The notes under the pieces were generated by a model. The model was not told the DNA's origin. It worked only from the letters and a program-made list of their open reading frames with translations, and ran no database searches. From NCBI RefSeq assembly GCF_003336675.1, contig NZ_QPII01000009.1:1-64000 (forward strand): a DNA stretch of 64,000 nt, given 5' to 3'. Of this stretch, positions 43,756 through 52,399 are shown one piece after another; the first letter of the stretch is position 1; the number at the start of each line of letters is the position of its first letter. The DNA comes from Billgrantia montanilacus (GTDB lineage: Bacteria > Pseudomonadota > Gammaproteobacteria > Pseudomonadales > Halomonadaceae). Position numbers and translations under genes: made by a program.

Positions 43756-44555
43756 CCCGACACGAACTCGCCACCCGCAACCTGACGCTGCGTTACGGTC
43801 GCGCGACGATCATCGACGACCTGGCACTGGCGTTACCGGCGGGGCAGGTCACCGCCATCGTCGGGCCCAACGGCTGCGGCAAGTCCACCCTGTTGGCCGG
43901 CCTGGCCAGGCTGCATGCCCCCAGCCAGGGGGCGGTACTGCTCGACGGCAAGGACATCCAACAGCTCCCGGTACGCGAACTGGCGCGCCGCCTGGCCCTG
44001 CTGCCACAGGAGGCGGTCGCCCCGGAGGGGCTCACCGTCGCCGAACTGGTGCGCTTCGGTCGCCAGCCTCACCAGGGCTGGCTGCGGCAATGGTCGGCCG
44101 AGGATCAGGAGGTGGTACGCGAGGCCCTTGTGGCGGCGGATGTGGTGGAATTATCAGAACGTACCTTGGACACGCTCTCCGGCGGCCAGCGCCAGCGCGC
44201 CTGGATCGCCATGACCATCGCCCAGCAAACGCCATTGTTGCTGCTCGACGAACCGACCTCGGCGCTGGACCTGGGCCACCAGATCGAAGTCTTCGAACTG
44301 GTGCGAAGGCTCGCCGCCGGCGGGCGTACCGTGGTGATGGTACTCCACGACCTCGCCAGCGCTTGCCGCTACGCCGACCACTTGCTGGCGCTGCACAGCG
44401 GCCAACTGGTGGCCGCGGGCCCTCCGGGCGAGGTCGTCACCACCGACCTGGTACGCCAGCTCTACGATATCGACTGCACGTTGATACCCGACCCCGCCAC
44501 CGGCAGCCTGCTGCTGGCCAATGTAAGGCGGGCGAGGCGGTGTGAAACAGCTTAA
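43752..44555 (+). CDS. FecE-type iron-siderophore ABC ATPase
   Basis: A 267-residue ATP-binding protein. Walker A GPNGCGKST (about 38-46), signature LSGGQRQRAW (about 139-148), Walker B LLLDEPTSALDLGHQ (about 159-173) and the switch histidine in VLHDLASACRY. It is the last gene of the importer operon, coupled to the permease by an ATGA overlap. A 33-base gap follows before the convergent T6SS pseudogene; no clear terminator is seen there. Confidence 0.92.
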   Translation: MTRHELATRNLTLRYGRATIIDDLALALPAGQVTAIVGPNGCGKSTLLAGLARLHAPSQGAVLLDGKDIQQLPVRELARRLALLPQEAVAPEGLTVAELVRFGRQPHQGWLRQWSAEDQEVVREALVAADVVELSERTLDTLSGGQRQRAWIAMTIAQQTPLLLLDEPTSALDLGHQIEVFELVRRLAAGGRTVVMVLHDLASACRYADHLLALHSGQLVAAGPPGEVVTTDLVRQLYDIDCTLIPDPATGSLLLANVRRARRCETA

Positions 44556-45114
44556 GGATAAGGGTGGGCAGGTAAGGCTCCGGTGCCCTCAGCTACGATA
44601 GAACGCATTGAGCTTGTCCTGATGCTCGTGCACCTTCTGATGGAAGGTTTCGTCGTCCATATCGCGCCAGTAGCGGGGCGGGCGACCGGCGCGTTGATCG
44701 TGCGACAGCGTAGTGGGGTCGAGCTCACGATACATTTCGAAGACAGGTGTGTCAGGCAGCGGTTGGGAGGTATCCATATAGCGCTGCACCATATCCCAGG
44801 CGGCGCGCTGCTCCACATGGCTGCTAGTGGCGCCAAACATGCCCACCAGCGCCACATGCGATTCCTCGCGGTAGTGGGCCAGGCTCAGATTGAACTGCGG
44901 CAGGCCCTGATGACTCGGAGTACTCTGCAGATAGCAATCGAACTCATGGAAGGGAAGTTGGTGCGCTACTTGCCAGGCGGTATCTTTCTTCGCGGGATTG
45001 GCGAAGACAGTAACCATGCCTGTACTCCGATTGAGTTCCCACATGGGGCCGGGCTGATAGCCGGACGCAAAATTGGGGAAAATGGACTTCCCCCAGAACA
45101 GTGGACACGCCCCA

Positions 45115-46005
45115 TCAGTTAATCTCCTCGAACTCTATCGGAGTCCGGTAACCAAGGCCACTGTGCAGCCGATGGCTGTTATAGTAGCCATCAATATAGC
45201 CCCTGATATGTTTTCGTAACTGACGCAACGTCATGAAGCTCGTGGCATGGAGCAATTCTCCCTTCAGCGTTTTGAAAAACGACTCCACTTCGGCATTATC
45301 AGTGCATTGTCCCGGACGGTTCATGCTGTGCCGTACCCGGTGATGATTCAGCAGCGCCTGGGTCTTGTGAGCCCGGTACTCGATGCCGCGATCCGTATGG
45401 AACAGCAGGTCAGGGGCTGGATTCCGGCTTGTGAAGGCCTCTCGCAGGGTGCCTCGGGCAAAGTCTGCGCTCAGACTCTCTCCCAATCGCCAGCTGATGA
45501 TTCGACGTGAGAATAGATCCAGTACCACCGCCAGAAACACGTATTTTTTACCCAACTTGATGTAGGTGACGTCGCTGCTCCACTGCTGGTTTACCGCAAC
45601 CGGCTTTTTGGCCTCGAGCCGGTAATTTGGCAGGGCTTTCAGGTCATCCCGACGTTTGCTCAGGCGGCGATAGACACGCGTGACTCGGGCCTTCATACCC
45701 CACTCCCTCATCAGTCTGGCCACCCGGTTCTCACCCACCACAAGACCTTCTCGGCGCAGGGCCTGATAGACCCGGGGACTGCCATAACGGCCCTTGCTGG
45801 CGTTGTAGACTCTGCGGACCTTCAACAGCAGGTCTGCATTTTCAGCGGCTCTCTGGCTGGGCTTCCGGTTTGCCCAGGCGTAGTAGCCAGACCGAGAGAT
45901 GTTCAGGTGGCGACACAGCGCCTTTACCTCGTGCTGTCCTCGGTGTTTCCAGACGAACCGGAACGCTTCCGTCGTTCCTCTGCCTGAAAACGTTGAAACT
46001 TTTTT
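45115..46005 (-). CDS. IS3-family transposase OrfB (made by -1 frameshift as OrfAB)
   Basis: Open from the slippery site at 46005 to TGA 45115-45117, about 296 codons. An HTH_21 region (EVKALCRHLNISRSGYYAWANRK) is followed by the rve catalytic core. DDE residues are visible in SSDVTYIKL, FHTDRGIEYR and DNAEVESFFKTLK. The C-terminus reads YYNSHRLHSGLGYRTP. There is no good independent start; expression is expected as the fused OrfAB transposase. It catalyses copy-out/paste-in transposition of this element. Confidence 0.9.
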   Translation of the reverse strand, partial: KKVSTFSGRGTTEAFRFVWKHRGQHEVKALCRHLNISRSGYYAWANRKPSQRAAENADLLLKVRRVYNASKGRYGSPRVYQALRREGLVVGENRVARLMREWGMKARVTRVYRRLSKRRDDLKALPNYRLEAKKPVAVNQQWSSDVTYIKLGKKYVFLAVVLDLFSRRIISWRLGESLSADFARGTLREAFTSRNPAPDLLFHTDRGIEYRAHKTQALLNHHRVRHSMNRPGQCTDNAEVESFFKTLKGELLHATSFMTLRQLRKHIRGYIDGYYNSHRLHSGLGYRTPIEFEEIN

Positions 46006-46295
46006 AGGATGTCGTTCTCCTCCTCAAGCTCCGATACGCGGCGCTTCAGGCGGGCGACTTCATCCTGCTCCTGGATCTTCTGCTTAGCATCAGCTGGGGC
46101 TTTCTTGACCCGTTTCATGGCGAACTGTCCCTCTCGGTATTCCTTTCGCCAGCGTGACAGCATGAAGGGGTGAATATCCAGCGCTTCGGCAACGCCTTTG
46201 ACGCTCCGGTGGGCCTGGTGGCTCCATTCCACTGCCTTGACTTTGAACTCGGTGCTATAGCGTTGCGTTTTCTTCCCCGTGATCATCTCGGGCAT
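45924..46295 (-). CDS. IS3-family OrfA (DNA-binding transposase subunit)
   Basis: A 123-residue protein with an HTH_8/HTH_28-type domain (YSTEFKVKAVEWSHQAHRSVKGVAEALDIHPFMLSRWRKEYREG, about 13-56) followed by a leucine-zipper-like coiled coil (VARLKRRVSELEEENDILKKF, about 79-99). It starts 30 bases inside the right inverted repeat and overlaps orfB. OrfA alone usually binds the ends and limits transposition. Confidence 0.9.
   Translation of the reverse strand: MPEMITGKKTQRYSTEFKVKAVEWSHQAHRSVKGVAEALDIHPFMLSRWRKEYREGQFAMKRVKKAPADAKQKIQEQDEVARLKRRVSELEEENDILKKFQRFQAEERRKRSGSSGNTEDSTR
45999..46005 (-). other. Programmed -1 frameshift heptamer A-AAA-AAG
   Basis: In the orfA frame the minus strand reads CTA-AAA-AAG, giving the canonical A6G slippery heptamer. 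A -1 slip joins ENDILKK of OrfA to VSTFSGRG of the OrfB frame, which is open from here to 45115. Confidence 0.8.
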
Positions 46296-46903
46296 CGGTT
46301 CTCTCCTATCTGGGAGTTATCGATGCGTGTCCACTGGGGTGGGGGAAGTCCAAAACCGATAGAGACAGCTTGTTATCCCCCATAGAACTAGTGAAAAAGA
46401 AAATATGAATAAGACAATGTTCCAGACGCTATAGTTTATAAATGCACTCCAGTATGTTTCAATATTCTGGTTTTGTGAGTGCGATATAGCCATTGCTATT
46501 GTGCCTAAAATACTGATTGGCAATATCCACAATAGCCCTATGGTACCAAAGGCTTTGATAACTCCAATATAAGAATTTCGCTTGGTTTGGCTAGTATAAC
46601 GAAGACACTCTTCATCCATCCGAACCAGATGGGTTGGTCGGTCTGCCGGCCGGGCTGTGTGCCCAGATTGGCTGTCAATATGGCGTAGTTGCTTAGGCGG
46701 GACTATTTCCAGCCCTCGAGCCGTGGGCGCCAAATCAACCGTGGGGCAGCTAAGGGGCAGGCGCTGGCCGCTGGTGGCCGACATACGGAACCGACGCGAG
46801 TGTTCGCTTGCAGCTTGGCGCGGGGGCTGGGCAAGCTCCGCGATATAGGCCTCGGAGCCATAAGTGATCGGCGTCATGTTAGCCATCGATTCACCGGTAC
46901 TCT

Positions 46904-47914
46904 TTAGCCGCGATAGAACGCATTCAGCCTGTCCTGATGCTCGTGCACCTTCTGCTGGAAGGTTTCCTCATCCATATCACGCCAGTAGCGGGGCGGGCGA
47001 CCGGTCTGTTGATCGTGCGCCAGCGTAGTAGGGTCGAGGGGGCGAAACTCCTCCCACAGCGGGGTATCGGGTAATGGCTGTGAGGTATCCATATAGCGCT
47101 GCACCATATCCCAGGCGGCGCGCTGCTCCTCATGGGTGCTAGAGGCACCGAAGACTCCCACCAGCGTTACATAAGCTTCATGGCGGTAGTGGGCCAGACT
47201 CAGGTTGAATTGTGGCAGGCCTTGGTGGCTCGGCGTGCTCTGTAGGTAACAATCGAACTCATGGAAAGGAAGCTGGTGCGCTACCCGCCAAGCGGTGCTC
47301 CTCTTGGCGGGGTTGGCATAGACAGTGACCATACCGGTACGCCGATTAAGTTCCCACATTGGGCCGGGCTGGTAGCCGGCGGCAAAATTGGGGAAAAGGC
47401 GATAGATGAGGGATGCTCCCCCCCACAGGGCTAAAAAAAACAGACTTAAAATAGAAGTTGTTTTGCCCAGCGCCAAAAAATGACTATAGCCAATTTGGCT
47501 GCCGCCGGCAGACATTAATGCAAAAAGAATAGATAAACCTATCCCTGCAAAAATAACCATGCCTAAGCCAACCATGCCCGCAGCGCGAATTATTCCAAAG
47601 AAAAAATTGCGCTTGGTCTGGCTGGTAAAGCGCAAGCACTCCTCATCCCAGCGTAAGGGATGCTCTGGGCGGTCTGGCGGGCGGGGCGTATGCCCCGGCA
47701 TACTTTCATATTCACGCAGCTTGGCTGGTCCCATTTTCTGCAGTTCGCGCATGGGGAACATCCCCGCCGTGGGGCAGCGATGGGGCAGGCGCTGACCGCT
47801 GGCGGCTGACATACGGAACCGACGCGAGTGTTCGCTCTCGGCTTGGCGCGGTTGCTGCACAAGCTCCGCGGTGTGAGCGCCCGCGCTGTAGCTGATGGGC
47901 TGCATATCAGCCAT
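46904..47914 (-). CDS. T6SS-associated membrane protein, candidate immunity (DUF6708-like)
   Basis: A 336-residue protein with a soluble N-terminus (about 1-100, with SEHSRRFRMSAASGQRLPHRCPTAG), two hydrophobic segments (about 103-133 and 151-171), and a soluble C-terminal domain. That domain starts MWELNRRTGMVTVYANPAK and ends FQQKVHEHQDRLNAFYRG. I believe the C-terminal part is of the DUF6708 type found next to T6SS effectors, but cannot confirm it. It overlaps the large effector gene by 8 bases and is followed 17 bases later by a second, disrupted copy. Membrane topology plus position after a pore-type effector suggests an immunity protein; an accessory role is possible. Confidence 0.6.
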   Translation of the reverse strand: MADMQPISYSAGAHTAELVQQPRQAESEHSRRFRMSAASGQRLPHRCPTAGMFPMRELQKMGPAKLREYESMPGHTPRPPDRPEHPLRWDEECLRFTSQTKRNFFFGIIRAAGMVGLGMVIFAGIGLSILFALMSAGGSQIGYSHFLALGKTTSILSLFFLALWGGASLIYRLFPNFAAGYQPGPMWELNRRTGMVTVYANPAKRSTAWRVAHQLPFHEFDCYLQSTPSHQGLPQFNLSLAHYRHEAYVTLVGVFGASSTHEEQRAAWDMVQRYMDTSQPLPDTPLWEEFRPLDPTTLAHDQQTGRPPRYWRDMDEETFQQKVHEHQDRLNAFYRG

Positions 47915-50900
47915 TGGTTACCTCTTTGTTGCGATGGGTCGTTTCATCGGCCCAGTAGGGGCGATCGGTACGCTCGAAATCGGGAACGAGCGGGTCGCCA
48001 CTGCTCGTCTCGGTCGGTGCTGGAGCCGGCAAGACGCGCGGCAGCATAACGTAATTGGTCGGCTCTTTGCTCCATTGCACCCTGACTCTGAGGTGATGGG
48101 TAGTACGACGATCCGAACCCCAGCGGCCCCCTGGTTGAGTTGCCTGGCCGGGCACCTGGAAATAATACTCCCTGCCGTCGGTGGTGGCTCGCTCGAAGAG
48201 CGGTTCTACGGGACCACCTATGCTGCTCTCTTCCCTCAACCACTCGGAATAGCCATCTTTGCGGTACTCATGCTTGCGCTCGGTGACGACCTGGAAGCGA
48301 AACTTGGCGACCTGATTCCAGCCCGGTGCCAGCCCCGGCAGGTTGCTCTGGACCACCACTCGGGTATTGGCGACTGGACCTGTGGACTGGGACAGAGTTT
48401 CCTGGGCCATCAGGCGATCCACATATTCCATAGAACGGCTGGGGCTGAGCAGGCCGATGGCGGGGCGCTGTTCGGAATCCTGCGCGATGGATTCAGCGGT
48501 GGCCAGGCCGATCGGCTCAATGCGAATACGGATATTGGCAAACAGGCTAACAAGACGGTCGAACGATTCGGTCGGAACCTGGCGCCATGGATAGCGTTCG
48601 TTATTACCGAAGGGGCCCAGACGCAGCCACTCTTCGATTTCGTTATCGGTCAGCCAAATAGACATTGCAACCGCTGCAAGGGAAAGACCGAGAGCGATCC
48701 ATCCCACCGGGCCCAGGCCCAGCCACAGCGGGCTGGTCTTGATCAGTGCCGAGCCGGCCACCACTGCGGTACTGATCGAGGCGATACTTAGCGCGATGCT
48801 AGCCCCGACATTGCCATGCTGAAAGCGTGTCCAGGCATCCCAGGCTAGCAGTACGGTACTAGCTGCACCCGCAATAACTCCTGCGAGATTAACAATGGTA
48901 ATGGTACTTTTGAGCTGGCTTCCGGCTCTTGCTAACAAGATGGACTGGGAACGCATTAAGGCATCCCCCAATGGCAGATGCCGGCTGAGGACACTGGAAC
49001 GTAGCTGACTTAGAGTCTCGTGTCGTTTTCCATAAAACTCAATTCCTTTCGATAGAGCAATTGTTAAATCAACGAATCCACTTAATGCACCCGCAAGGTT
49101 TCTTGCAGACTCATAATCACTAAATTTTCTTGCTTCTTGTCTTAAGTTAAACAGCTCAAATGCCGCAATCACATACGGTAGGCGTATCATATCAGAGGCG
49201 CCTGCCACACCTACCTGCATGCGCGCACGGCGGGACAGTCTGGCCGCTTCGGAGTCGGCCTCGGCCACAAGCACCATCAAATGCGGCTCGTTGGCAGCGG
49301 CTGAAAGCGCTGCCATCCCTCTTGCCTGGCTGGGCGTCAACGTCCTGCCCGTTGCCTGGCGTACGGCGCCTTCGAAGCTCTGGCGCGCCTGGCCTTGTGC
49401 CCCCTGGCGGCTGGCGCTGCGCTCGTGCTCCGTCAGGCCGTTGTAGAGCTGGCCGCGAGAATCGCGAACGCCGAGTATGACCATGTCCTCGCGCACGTTG
49501 CCGCGCGCGGTACCCGTGATTTTTCCGAACAGCTCCGGAAAGCCGACTCGTGCCAAGCGTGCGGCTGGCAAAGCGATGGCCTGGCGTGCACTCTCTTCGA
49601 ACAGCAGGTTGGCTTGCTCGGCGAGGCGGCCGAACACGAGGTCCACCACGCCGCCCCAGCGCTTCAGCTCTGCGCTGTAAGTGAAGCCCTCGGCGCTGCC
49701 TATCGCTGCCAGGTAGGCAGTCTCGTGGAGTTGGAGATCGTCCTCCTTGTTGGGGAATTCCTGTTCCGCCTGCTGAGCTAACGCCTTGAGGCGTACACGG
49801 CCGTCGCCTGGGTTTTCCTCTTCATCCGGCAGCACGAGCGGCACGTTGAGCGGTGTCTCCTCGTTGCTGGGAAATAGCATGGCGTGTAGCGAGTAACTGC
49901 TGCCGTCTCGCAACACATCGACTAGGTAGCGCTGCGGCCGGGTGGGCGAAGTGGGCGGTTCGTCATGCAGGGGGTCGGCATGGCCCGGGGCATCACGCAG
50001 CGCCTCGAGCAGGTCGGCTGTAAGCGCATAAGCACCGAGATAGTCATGGCCTTCCAAGCTGAACAGGTCGGCCAGTACCGCATTGCCTTCACGACTGAGC
50101 AGCGATCCATGGAGCCGACTTTGATAGGCCTCGAGCTGGTTGCGAGCCAGCTCTCTCTGGGCCCTGCGCAGGATGCGCTGCAGTTTACTCGAATCGCTCA
50201 GATCGGCCTTGTCGGCAAAGCGGTGCAGTGCATTTGCTTGGCCGCTATGGTCGTGGCGGCGCAGGATGGTCTGGTTGACCAGGGCGGCGCATTCGTAAAA
50301 CTCATCCTGGGCGGCCAGGGCAGGAATCAGTTGGAGATACTCTAGGCTTGCTCGACAGCCGTGCAAGCTGTGGCGCATCTCGAACAGCGTATCCACCAGT
50401 ATGAGCCCGGGGATCTCTCGCTCCCGTGCGGCGGCAAGGCAATCCTCCGCCTCACCCAGTCCCTCCCAAAGGATGTTGGCGTCTTCCGCATCGGCTTCGC
50501 CCTGGGTCGTGCGCTCTTTCAGCACCTGGCAACGGGCGGACGCCTGTAAATAGAGGGGCGATGCCTGCTCTCCATGGCCGTTACCGGCGCGCATGCCTTC
50601 ATCGGCGGCGGCGCGGGCCGAATCCCCTGAGTCGAACTGTCTGAGTTCCGCTGCCGCCTGACTGCGCAGTTGGGTCAGATAGTCGCCAGCCAGATCCTGA
50701 ACTAGGGCGTTCGGAGTGGCGGCATGCTGCTCGGCCAGGCCAATACGCAAGCGCTGGGGTTCTTCCTGGGAGAGCATATACAGCCGTCCCGGTGAGGCGA
50801 AGTTGTTGGCGCTTGATAGGTTGATGGAGTGGCAGCGTGTACGCTGGGCATGGGTATCTGCTTGAAGGTAATTGATTCGAGCAGCTGACCACTGCACTTC

Positions 50901-51527
50901 GGAGTAGGCAATCCGGACACCGCCATCGATGTAGCGTTCGTTGGCCCGGTGGGGCAGCCAGATTTCTTCCAAAGTGATACCGGCAGCGGGTCGGCGATCG
51001 TCCTGGTAACGATCGTTGTCGTCGCGATGAGCGGCCAAGTCGATGTCGCGAAACTCCAACTGTCCGGTCTCGGCATTGGCTGAGGCCTGGATCTCCCGCC
51101 ATAGCTTGTCGCCATGGAATATGTAGAGATAGCCGGGGCGCAGCGGCAGGGCGTGCCGCTCATTTCGTCCTAAACCTTGCCACAACGCCATCGGCAGTAC
51201 CGGCTGGATGACGTTGTCCTGCATCCTGGGTTTGCGGTTGTTCTTGTTGAGCCATTCCAGTAGCGGCAACCGGATGGGCTCACCGTTCTCGCTGTCGATA
51301 TGCAACTGGGCATTGACGCGCTGGTAGCCCTGCCAGCGCCATTTGTGCAGCACGCTGGCTGGGGACGGCAGGTCTTCGGTTTCAGGCTCGCCGAACTCTG
51401 TTATTGGCTCGCCACGGTATTGGTCGACGATGACCATCTTGTGCCCGGGTGGATGATCCTTGCCCATGACCTGAATGATGAGCTGTTCGCCTTCGCAAGC
51501 GGTGTTGCCCAATGTACCGTTGCTCAT
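47907..51527 (-). CDS. Large T6SS effector, VasX/BTH_I2691-like
   Basis: A 1206-residue protein downstream of vgrG and the DUF4123 gene. The N-terminal region (about 1-200) contains LPLRPGYLYIFHGDKLWREIQ, like the VasX N-terminal domain of the BTH_I2691 effector group. The middle is helical and soluble. Three hydrophobic segments lie at about 874-897, 905-927 and 931-956 (TIVNLAGVIAGAASTVLL; IALSIASISTAVVAGSALI; GPVGWIALGLSLAAVAMSIWL), fitting a membrane-inserting toxin. A basic soluble tail of 250 residues follows. Start and stop overlap its neighbours (ATGA and 8 bases). Delivery through VgrG and killing by membrane permeabilisation are inferred from family and context. Confidence 0.68.
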   Translation of the reverse strand: MSNGTLGNTACEGEQLIIQVMGKDHPPGHKMVIVDQYRGEPITEFGEPETEDLPSPASVLHKWRWQGYQRVNAQLHIDSENGEPIRLPLLEWLNKNNRKPRMQDNVIQPVLPMALWQGLGRNERHALPLRPGYLYIFHGDKLWREIQASANAETGQLEFRDIDLAAHRDDNDRYQDDRRPAAGITLEEIWLPHRANERYIDGGVRIAYSEVQWSAARINYLQADTHAQRTRCHSINLSSANNFASPGRLYMLSQEEPQRLRIGLAEQHAATPNALVQDLAGDYLTQLRSQAAAELRQFDSGDSARAAADEGMRAGNGHGEQASPLYLQASARCQVLKERTTQGEADAEDANILWEGLGEAEDCLAAAREREIPGLILVDTLFEMRHSLHGCRASLEYLQLIPALAAQDEFYECAALVNQTILRRHDHSGQANALHRFADKADLSDSSKLQRILRRAQRELARNQLEAYQSRLHGSLLSREGNAVLADLFSLEGHDYLGAYALTADLLEALRDAPGHADPLHDEPPTSPTRPQRYLVDVLRDGSSYSLHAMLFPSNEETPLNVPLVLPDEEENPGDGRVRLKALAQQAEQEFPNKEDDLQLHETAYLAAIGSAEGFTYSAELKRWGGVVDLVFGRLAEQANLLFEESARQAIALPAARLARVGFPELFGKITGTARGNVREDMVILGVRDSRGQLYNGLTEHERSASRQGAQGQARQSFEGAVRQATGRTLTPSQARGMAALSAAANEPHLMVLVAEADSEAARLSRRARMQVGVAGASDMIRLPYVIAAFELFNLRQEARKFSDYESARNLAGALSGFVDLTIALSKGIEFYGKRHETLSQLRSSVLSRHLPLGDALMRSQSILLARAGSQLKSTITIVNLAGVIAGAASTVLLAWDAWTRFQHGNVGASIALSIASISTAVVAGSALIKTSPLWLGLGPVGWIALGLSLAAVAMSIWLTDNEIEEWLRLGPFGNNERYPWRQVPTESFDRLVSLFANIRIRIEPIGLATAESIAQDSEQRPAIGLLSPSRSMEYVDRLMAQETLSQSTGPVANTRVVVQSNLPGLAPGWNQVAKFRFQVVTERKHEYRKDGYSEWLREESSIGGPVEPLFERATTDGREYYFQVPGQATQPGGRWGSDRRTTHHLRVRVQWSKEPTNYVMLPRVLPAPAPTETSSGDPLVPDFERTDRPYWADETTHRNKEVTNG

Positions 51528-52399
51528 GCCCGGTCTCTCCCGATGGTCGTATTCTCTTCCCTGATATGGAAATGTCGTTGGAGCGTCGCCAGTCTTGCCT
51601 CCGCCGGATGTTTATCCACATCGTCAGGCAACGGTGCCTGGTAGTGTTCGAAACGCAGGAGCACGAAATCGGAAATGTCGTGCTCGGGTATCGACAAGCG
51701 CTGGGCTTCGTTGAGAGCCGCTACGAAACGCTGGGCATGCTCTGCGGAGTGCTCATCGAGCCCTGCGTCTCTGCCCAGGCGCTGCCATAGCGGGTACTGG
51801 GCCATGAACGCTTCGAGACTCTCTTCCTGGTTGGGCGAAAGGCTGAGCGGATCGCCCGTATCGCTTATTGGCGTCATCGCGGCTGTCGAAGCCGGCCGGC
51901 AGGCATACCAGGCGGCGCCATGGTGGGCTCGTTGATGAAAAGTACCGCCGTACCAGAACAGCGCGGAAAGGGGACCCAGCCAGAGCGAGGATGAAGCGTC
52001 CGCGAAGAGATGAGCTGCCACCCAAGGATCGTAATAGCGCAGCAGGCCACGCCGGCTGCCATAGAATATGGCATCCAGACGATGACGCAGATGGCTCAGC
52101 ATGACATCGCGTTCGGCGGAGCTTGCCACGGCGATACCCGCAAGCGGGGCCGCACCCTGGCCTTCGACGTAGGCATTCCATAGTGCTGTGCCGGGCTGCG
52201 TAGCCACTACTAATGGGCTGACATCGCGGGCCGAGGCATAGCGGGTCTCATCGAACAGCCAAGCGACATCAGGCGTCGAGTCCAGCGTATAAAGCTGTCT
52301 GAGCGTTTCGCTCTGTTGTTCCACCACCAGCCAATAGCGCTCGCCGGTCTGTGTTGCAACTAGCGCTGTGAGGGTAGAGGCCTGCGTGACTTCGCTCAT
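51524..52399 (-). CDS. DUF4123 T6SS adaptor/chaperone
   Basis: A 291-residue cytosolic protein of the DUF4123 (Tap/TEC) type, which loads a cognate effector onto the VgrG tip. Typical parts are [33 protein letters not shown] near the start and the conserved [30 protein letters not shown] block (about 101-130). ATGA overlaps with both vgrG and the effector gene tie the three proteins together translationally, supporting a specific VgrG-adaptor-effector set. Confidence 0.85.
   Translation of the reverse strand: MSEVTQASTLTALVATQTGERYWLVVEQQSETLRQLYTLDSTPDVAWLFDETRYASARDVSPLVVATQPGTALWNAYVEGQGAAPLAGIAVASSAERDVMLSHLRHRLDAIFYGSRRGLLRYYDPWVAAHLFADASSSLWLGPLSALFWYGGTFHQRAHHGAAWYACRPASTAAMTPISDTGDPLSLSPNQEESLEAFMAQYPLWQRLGRDAGLDEHSAEHAQRFVAALNEAQRLSIPEHDISDFVLLRFEHYQAPLPDDVDKHPAEARLATLQRHFHIREENTTIGRDRA

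Larger units (their letters stand above)
45083..46352 (-). mobile_element. Complete IS3-family insertion sequence, 1270 bases
   Basis: Terminal inverted repeats of 28 bases lie at 45083-45110 and 46325-46352; both begin TGGACTTCCCCC and end CAGTGGACACGC, with 4 mismatches between. It carries orfA and orfB in the usual overlapping arrangement on the minus strand. Flanks are A-rich (AAAA before, AAA after), so the target duplication is two or three A but cannot be sized exactly. It interrupts the second copy of the T6SS accessory gene, and intact ORFs and ends suggest recent, possibly mobile, DNA. Confidence 0.93.
44589..46886 (-). pseudogene. T6SS accessory or immunity gene copy split by an IS3-family element
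   Basis: The N-terminal part (46886 down to 46353) and the C-terminal part (45082 down to 44589) are closely similar to the two ends of the intact paralogue at 46904-47914. Examples are the shared SEHSRRFRMSA near the start, and MWELNRSTGMVTVFANPAKK and YWRDMDDETFHQKVHEHQDKLNAFYR near the end. Removing the 45083-46352 element with two or three A of target duplication rejoins LYRF to the FPNFA-type segment. Before insertion it encoded about 340 residues with two hydrophobic stretches. The N-terminal fragment of 189 codons could still be made, ending in IS sequence. Confidence 0.85.
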
